The position numbers and the translations under genes are program-made. A stretch of DNA of 64,000 nucleotides from Epiperipatus broadwayi (Eukaryota > Onychophora > Udeonychophora > Euonychophora > Peripatidae), in NCBI GenBank assembly GCA_028023455.1, contig JAQFVV010006221.1:1053501-1117500 (forward strand), in the 5' to 3' direction. Positions 58,421 through 64,000 of this stretch are shown piece after piece. The notes below the pieces were generated by a model that made no database searches, was not told where the DNA came from, and worked only from the letters and a program-made list of their open reading frames with translations. Each line of letters starts with the position of its first letter. Positions within the stretch are counted from its first letter, which is position 1.

Positions 58421-58668
58421 ATAAATTTTTCAAAAGACATTCGATACTTAATATTAGATGATGGAAATAGTGCAATATATAAATATAACTTTATGATTTC
58501 TCTGTTAATTTAAAGTTAGACCATATTAATTAGTATAATTCATTAGTTTAAACTACTGCAATAAAGTATTTAAAATTATATTTACATTTAGAATTTACAT
58601 ATGTGCATTTTAAACAGTACTAAATAATTTTATTTGTAATACTAATAGTATTTTTTATTTATTTTTAG

Positions 58669-58810
58669 AATTATAGGATTAATAGCAGGACTTGTGATGT
58701 TAATATTTATAATAATCGATTCTCTTAGTGAACTCAATCGTCTTATTTCAGTTCTAGGACTGGGAATAATTATATTATTTGCATTTGTATTTTCTCATAA
58801 ACCATCTAAA
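58669..58810 (+). CDS. SLC28-like nucleoside transporter, third exon found here
   Basis: Acceptor TTATTTTTAG ends at 58668 and donor GTAAGA begins at 58811. The first base completes the split codon from 48774 (CC plus A, Pro), then 47 codons follow to end in phase 0. They encode two hydrophobic segments, IIGLIAGLVMLIFIIID and ISVLGLGIIILFAFVF, joined by SLSELNRL, and end SHKPSK. The layout (membrane helix, Asp, short polar loop, helix, then S-K/H-H/K) is that of SLC28 proteins just before the conserved Trp-Arg motif of the transport core. That next exon was not found within the window. A repeat C copy begins about 15 bp after the donor. Confidence 0.7.
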
Positions 58811-58825
58811 GTAAGAATATATAAT

Positions 58826-59095
58826 AATTTTTATTAATCACTCATTAGATTAGAGATTACCCAATACTCAATAATATTTCTATGATGTAATTTTCATTAC
58901 ACCAGTCTCACGACAGATAGGGAATGTTTTCTATCCACATTTAATACCTTGTGGAGGATATAATCATAAACATATAATCAAAGATGTGAAAACATCTATG
59001 GTCCCCAAAATGCACATTTCATGCTGAACCAGAACTCATCAGTTGTCCCAGGCCACAATCTCATATCATTATTCAGTATGGTCTGAATTACAGAC
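58826..59095 (-). mobile_element. Repeat family C, copy C1, next to the splice donor
   Basis: From TAATTTTTATTAATCACTCA (58830) through ATTACACCA, a GATAGGGAATG block and the hammerhead-like motif to about 59095. The same order of blocks is found in the other three C copies downstream. Confidence 0.8.
59003..59056 (-). ncRNA. Hammerhead-like motif, family C, copy C1
   Basis: Minus strand: CTGATGA (59042 to 59036), stem II with one mismatch (TTCTG/CAGCA, loop GTT), GAAA (59020 to 59017), stem III ATG/CAT closing a two-base loop, cleavage expected after U at 59009 (triplet ATT). Stem I inner helix CAA/TTG. The core is intact. Confidence 0.65.
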
Positions 59096-59756
59096 TCAAT
59101 TTACAGAAAAACAATACAAACATCTGAGTTACAATTAATATAATCTTTATTATATCTACAAATATATATAATACAAGAGAATATACTCAATCCTGAATAT
59201 CATAGATTAACGTAAACTCTGGGCTCTGTGCCCTACCACTTTCAGCTACACATGATAGCTTGCCTCACAGATAGGGTGTATGATTCTTCTGGCTATACAA
59301 GACAGCCTGCTTTGAGTCAAGAATAGTCTTAGCAGCATCCAGTCTATCTAGGGACTTGTCTATCTGCATGGACCAATAGCATATTGCTATCATGGGAAGG
59401 CTTGCTGCTAATCAGGTTAGCAAGGTTTCTCTGGGAGAATGAATACTGACTTTGTATGTTAGACAGACATTCTCTCCCTGTGGATAGGGAAAATGACTTC
59501 CAGCTGTTCAAGACAGCTAGCCTCAAGACATTCTTCCCCTGTTTTCACAAAAAGCTGACTATTTATAGCCAGATCCCTGACCTTACTGAAAAGATTCAGA
59601 TTCAGTGAGCATTCCTGCTTATTGGCCCATGTTAATCATTGGCTATGTGTTTAGCTGTACATCAGCATATTGGTCATCAGCAAACAATGCTTAATCTGAT
59701 CAGATAAAGACAGAATCTGGAATAGTCAACTTCTGAGGGAAGGGAAGACTATAACA
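59096..59756. other. Unidentified insertion between two C copies, less AT-rich
   Basis: About 640 bp with higher GC than the surroundings, including GACTATTTATAGCC. It separates C1 and C2 and is absent between the plus-strand copies, so it may be a separate insertion. The minus-strand frame 59344-59526 was not recognised. Confidence 0.4.
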
Positions 59757-60120
59757 TATATATTGCAAATTACTACAGTTTAATTGATAAGTGTCAAACA
59801 TGCTGCTGTCACAACTTTAACACATATTATTTATTGAATGAATGATAATAATTTTTATTAGTCACTCATTAGACTAGAGATTATCCAATAATGAATAATA
59901 TTTCTATAGTGCAATTTTTATTACACCATTCTTATGCAAGATAGGGAATCTTTTCTATCCCTGTGGAGGGATAATTATAAATATATGATCTAAGACATGT
60001 GAAAAAAAAATCTATGATTTCCAAGATGCACATTTCATGCTGAACCAGCACTCATCAGTTGGTCCAGACCACGACCTATTGTTCCGTATATATATATGCT
60101 TGTAATGTTTATATATATAT
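59757..60120 (-). mobile_element. Repeat family C, copy C2
   Basis: Begins TTGCAAATTACTACAGTTTA just after a short TA tract and carries the block order of C1, ending with the hammerhead-like motif and a TA tract at 60086-60125. Confidence 0.8.
60009..60075 (-). ncRNA. Hammerhead-like motif, family C, copy C2 (best candidate)
   Basis: Minus strand: CTGATGA (60058 to 60052); stem II six pairs (G-U then TGCTG with CAGCA) and loop GTT; GAAA (60036 to 60033); stem III A-U, U-A, G-C with a two-base loop; cleavage expected after C at 60025 (triplet ATC). Stem I inner helix CCAA/TTGG (4 bp), then an internal loop and a weaker outer helix (GTGGT with ATCAT). Every invariant core base is present, including a pairable 10.1/11.1 position. 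The short stem III is typical of the minimal type I hammerheads of retroelements, which work best as dimers. Confidence 0.8.
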
Positions 60121-60222
60121 ATATAGGTTGCAAACTACTATAGTTTAATTGACACTTACTGTAGTAATTTGCAATATATATATATATATAATATTCAAAT
60201 TTATATATATATATCATAAATA

Positions 60223-60548
60223 CAGTGATATTCATATAATTTAACTTATTCTATTAGAAGTACTTCCAACCATTTTCCTTTTAGTCTTTGTCAAGTATAT
60301 AACGTTGAATAATCAAAATGTAAAATAAAAGAGGCTGTATTAATTTCAAGACATCATCATATGTTAACAAATCATCAATCATCAGACATTAAAATAAGAG
60401 AATTGTGGGGAACTGAATGGAATTGTGGGAGTTATGAAATGTCTCGTTTTGATTATTCAACGTAATATAACTGACAAAGACTAAAAGGAATATAGTCAAA
60501 AGTAATTCTAATAGAAATAGAATATGTTAAATTATATGAATATTACTG
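60223..60548. mobile_element. Foldback MITE F2, 326 bp
   Basis: The left arm begins CAGTGATATTCATATAATTT and the right arm is its complement ending ATTACTG at 60548. The arms run about 95 bp, to GTTGAATAATCAAAA on the left and TTTTGATTATTCAAC on the right. The loop holds GAATTGTGGGGAACTGAATG, a block shared with F1. Confidence 0.8.
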
Positions 60549-60599
60549 GATTTAATGTATATATAAATTTGAATATTACATATATTTTGGAAAGAATAC

Positions 60600-60985
60600 A
60601 GACATCAAACTTAATTTATTATATATAGATATACTAAAACAATGATACAGTTATGTGTTAAGAGATTGTGATTTGGGCCAACTGATGACTGTTGGTTCAG
60701 CATGAAATGTACACCTTGGGGATCATAGATTATATTCACATATCTTTGATCATATGTTTGTGATTACATACAAGGCTTTAAAAGTGGATAGAAAACATTC
60801 CCTACTTTGCATAGAGTTGTGTAATGAAAATTACACTACAGAAATATTATTCATTATTGGATATTCTCTAGTCTAATGAGTGACTAATAAAAATTATTAA
60901 TAGACTTTCAATTTCAATAAGTGATTCGTGTTAAACTTGTAAGAGCTGGACGTTTGACACTTATCAAATAAACTGTAGTAATTTG
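60600..60985 (+). mobile_element. Repeat family C, copy C3
   Basis: Plus-strand copy with the block order reversed relative to C1 and C2: hammerhead-like motif first, then TTTGATCATATGTTTGTGAT, AAGTGGATAGAAAACATTCC, AAATTACACTACAGAAATAT and finally TAAACTGTAGTAATTTGCAA at a TA tract. Confidence 0.8.
60670..60730 (+). ncRNA. Hammerhead-like motif, family C, copy C3 (U16.1 changed)
   Basis: CTGATGA at 60682-60688; stem II TGTTG/CAGCA with loop GTT; GAAA at 60704-60707; stem III TG/CA but the conserved U at 16.1 is C (60714), which should stop cleavage. Outer stem I GTGAT/ATCAT is better paired here than in C2. Confidence 0.65.
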
Positions 60986-61019
60986 CAATATATATATATA
61001 TACTGAATCTGTTTTTTTA

Positions 61020-61320
61020 TAATCGTGATAGGAATTGTAATTTTAAATTTAATTTTGATATAAATAAAATAAAAATTTTAGGCCAAGAGAGAGATAATGA
61101 AAAAAGAAAAATTAAAGAGGCAGTTTTTATTAGTAGGTATAAAAATACGATAATAAACAGACAGTCAGCAAATGTTAGGATTAATGAATTGTAGGATATT
61201 TAAATCGACATGTGTTTCCTGTTGGTAATAGATGATTCCATTTTGAAAGTTGAGTTGAAAATGATTATGAATATAATCGAAAATATTTCTTTATGAGTTT
61301 TTATTTATATATATTATAAA
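61020..61320. mobile_element. Possible third foldback MITE (F3), decayed
   Basis: Shares an internal block with F1 and F2 (AAGAGGCAGT..., AGCAAATGTTAGGATTA, GAATTGTAGGAT) and interrupts the spacing between C3 and C4. Its inverted ends could not be paired with confidence. Confidence 0.4.
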
Positions 61321-61379
61321 TTGTTTACTGTTGTTTGGAATATATTTAAGTTTCGTTATTGTATTATTAATATTAGCAG

Positions 61380-61780
61380 ACATTTATTTTGTTTTAATAT
61401 ACTGTATATATGTATTTACTGAACAATGATAAAGATATATGTAAGAGATTGTGGCTGGGTCAACTGATGAGTGTTGTTTCAACAAGAAATATATATCTTG
61501 GAGAAGATAGATATTTTTCACATGTCTTTGATCATAAGTTTATAATTACAACCCTCCACAAGGGGTTAAAAAGTGAATAGAAAAGATTTTCTACCTTGCA
61601 TGAGAGTGGTGTAATGAAAATTACACTACAGAAATATTATTCAATATAAGAATATATAAATTACTATCTTTTGATTTATAAGTGTCAAATTTTCTGCATT
61701 CACAATTTGAGATAAGTACACTAATGATTATTACTGATCATTTATTAAACTATAGATTATCCATAGCTCTTAAACCATAG
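61380..61780 (+). mobile_element. Repeat family C, copy C4
   Basis: Same block order as C3: hammerhead-like motif, CATGTCTTTGATCATAAG, AACCCTCCACAAGGGG, AATTACACTACAGAAATATT. Slightly truncated at its 3' side (ends near TAAGTGTCAAATTTTC). Confidence 0.8.
61452..61510 (+). ncRNA. Hammerhead-like motif, family C, copy C4 (core intact)
   Basis: CTGATGA at 61464-61470; stem II TGTTG/CAACA with loop TTT; GAAA at 61486-61489; stem III ATA/TAT with a two-base loop; cleavage expected after C at 61497 (ATC). Relative to C2, the third stem II pair changes from C-G to U-A and the third stem III pair from G-C to A-U, so both helices are kept by compensatory changes. The 10.1/11.1 position is G-A. Confidence 0.75.
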
Positions 61781-64000
61781 CTTAACTTCATCTTTTTATT
61801 GTCATGTCTAATATTTTTTGAAAAAATACTCGAACCTTTCATTCACCACCCATTCTTGAAATATGTGAATAAAGACATATGTATTTATCTGAAACGATTT
61901 GTATCAAAATTGAGAATGAAGAAAACAAAATATAGTAATTAGCTCTTGATAAATACTGAACAAAATGGTGATGACATGTAAGACATTGTAACATGATCCA
62001 ACTAATGAGAGCTGGGTAAGCATAGGGATCATTTGCCTTTTCGAAGAATTTAGGGTAAAGTGAAAGTTTAATATATATATATTGTAACGGGCACATACAT
62101 ACGTTACATTGTTTTTTTTATTAGTAAACATGAAAAAAATAAAAGTTCGCCAATAAAAACTTCTTTTTTAAGAATTAAAAATTGGAAATTAAAAAAAATC
62201 ATCTTAAACTCTTATATATATAAAATCGCACAGATGAAAAAAATTATTAAAATAAAACTTTATTAAAAATAGAAAAGGTATTTTAAAAACAAAAACTTAA
62301 AAAGATTTGGAGATAAAAATATATCTTTAAGTTTGAAAAACAAATTAATTAATGTTATTGAAAAATGGAAATGATTATTTTAATTAGTCAAAGTGAACTA
62401 GCCCTTGGGCATTTAAATGTATAAGCAACGGTCAGATAGGAAAACAATAGAAACTAATAGCAAATAAAAAGAAATTCCTTAGGAATCGGACCTCAACGAA
62501 AGGATCTTCATCATCATGATGTAATGTTGAGTTAATCCGCAAAATTAATATAAAAGGAAAGGTTTGGAAATAAAAAAATTAATTAGACAGAGATATGTGA
62601 TAGCGGTGGTGATACGTGTTAGTGCGGAGTTGAAGGAGAAGGGATTGAAAAGACGCACTCTTCAATCCCTCAGTTCTGCTAAGAAAGAAAGAGAAATGAC
62701 CTATCATTTTCTACATTGAGGACCAGCTAAAGTAAAAGACCTTTGGATGAATAAATAAAATGGCCAACAGAATACCAATCTCTTTAGGACAGCATGGGAA
62801 TTCATGTTCAAATGGCAAGCAATGGATAAAAAGGAAGGTTTTAAAATCATAAAAACTTTTTAAACTCTAAGCTTTAAATATATTTCTAAAACTCCAGTAT
62901 ACTAAACAATAAGAACTTTAATTCTAAAACTTGTTCCATATTTAAAATAATTGCAATAGAATCCTATCTGACCAACTTTATTTATTAATAAGTAATTTTA
63001 ATTTGATGTATTTGTTTTGTAAAATCATTTCCATTTATTTTTTTTGTTCTTTTAAGTTTTATTTATGATTTTTGTTTTTCGTTAAATTAAATTATATAAA
63101 TGTTAAACTTAAGTCGGGCGTGAATGGCTATATAGATTTGTAAAGTTATATTAGGGGAGGGTAATCTTAGGTTATTTGTTTCGTAGTTAAATTGGGTCAA
63201 TGGATTGGATATATTGGTGTAATTAGTAGATGTAGTACAAGATTCGCTATGGGCAGAATCGCTTTATATGCTGCACACTTCCTTTTTGCCTATGGAATGC
63301 GATCGTAAGTCGGCAAAATGACCGCAGTCCTTTCCTATGGAGTTTTTTTTATTGCTCTTCTCATCAGATAGATGTGGTATTCCTATCTGATGAGAGGCAA
63401 TTTCTTCTCTTAACCTTTTGTGTTGCCGTATTCGTATTACATAGAATGCATTGATATATCAGCTGAATTGATGGTTTGACTGCGAACTTTTGGCCTAAGG
63501 TTAAATAAGGATAGAATATTTTCTTTCAAATGCAAATCTATGTAGTCTATTCATACTCGACACTCTAAATAAAAATGCATTAAATTTAAGTTGGGTATGG
63601 ACATTGCATGGATTCGTTATCGGTTAATTATGTTTTTTGGTTTTCATATTTGATCAAAATATATAGACATTCGGTAAATACTGATACCTTACGGTGAGTA
63701 TCTAAGATGTATTATTTCAGATGTCTTTTAAGTTATTGGTGTCTATGCAGCATCTTATGATGAATGCTATTGGGTTTCTTATAAATTTCCCTCTGCAATT
63801 CCACCAATGATTTTATATTTTGATCGTTTATGTTTATTTTGAAATGTTTTTGACTGTGTAATCTATGTAACCGATTTATACTCAACATTATAAAACAAAC
63901 TTTTATAAATCCATCTGAGTGAACTTATAAAAATTAAAATGTAAATTATAAAAATTAAAATGTAAATTAAAATCAAAGTTAAAAATGTAAGTTAAATTTT
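61781..64000. other. AT-rich stretch to the end of the window
   Basis: A degenerate trace of the family C motif lies at 61995-62030 (CTAATGA, no GAAA). A TGTAACGG...CGTTACA pair after a TA tract at 62082-62108 recalls an LTR start, but no second LTR was seen. An inverted TCTCATCAGATAG/CTATCTGATGAGA pair lies at about 63358-63398. No coding exon, including the next SLC28 exon, was recognised. Confidence 0.4.

Noticed and set aside
62082-62108. TGTAACGG...CGTTACA as the start of another LTR element
   Set aside because: No second LTR, purine tract or coding region could be found before the window ends.
63358-63398. Two opposed CTGATGA words
   Set aside because: They form a simple inverted repeat without GAAA or stem II.

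Overview
This is AT-rich animal (metazoan) DNA dominated by introns and transposable elements. No species can be named. The mix of Penelope-like elements with hammerhead-type motifs, L1/Tx1-like and RTE-type LINEs, a Ty3/gypsy element, hAT-type and pogo-like DNA elements and a tRNA-derived SINE points to an invertebrate. No bacterial, organellar or rRNA genes were seen.

Host coding content is sparse and on the + strand. Exons at 48404-48774 and 58669-58810 join in frame and resemble the first membrane segments of an SLC28 concentrative nucleoside transporter. A third open segment, 19979-20464, encodes a Lys/Pro/Thr-rich protein with 22-residue repeats and an RGRP motif. Its splice phase (0 to 0) fits the 48404 exon, so it may be a far-upstream exon of the same gene across a 28 kb intron, though this is inferred only. 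The first and last exons of the transporter were not found.

Layout: 1-6842, AT-rich sequence with a hAT-type MITE. 6843-13849, a decayed Ty3/gypsy element with both LTRs, the 3' LTR carrying a SINE insertion with target duplications. 13850-19978, unassigned sequence, a minisatellite, a long TA tract and another SINE. 21271-24450, a pogo-like element and a compound of ribozyme-bearing repeats in opposite orientations. 24717-30728, an L1/Tx1-like LINE broken by a few frameshifts. 32540-34339, two foldback structures. 37254-39618, a second pogo-like element and a solo LTR. 42585-47815, more ribozyme-bearing repeats, a SINE, a hAT-type MITE and an RTE fragment. 50650-54120, nested tandem repeats. 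54853-61780, foldback MITEs, a Penelope-type GIY-YIG fragment, SINEs, the third transporter exon and a cluster of ribozyme-bearing repeats.

The most notable content is three families (called B, C and D here) of hammerhead-ribozyme-like motifs, with about 14 copies. Some keep a complete catalytic core, and family C shows paired base changes in stems II and III. They sit in tandem and inverted pairs, as expected for Penelope pseudo-LTRs or retrozyme-like elements. Separately, 15 bases at 50087-50101 equal the end of a standard Illumina adapter and probably mark an assembly artefact.
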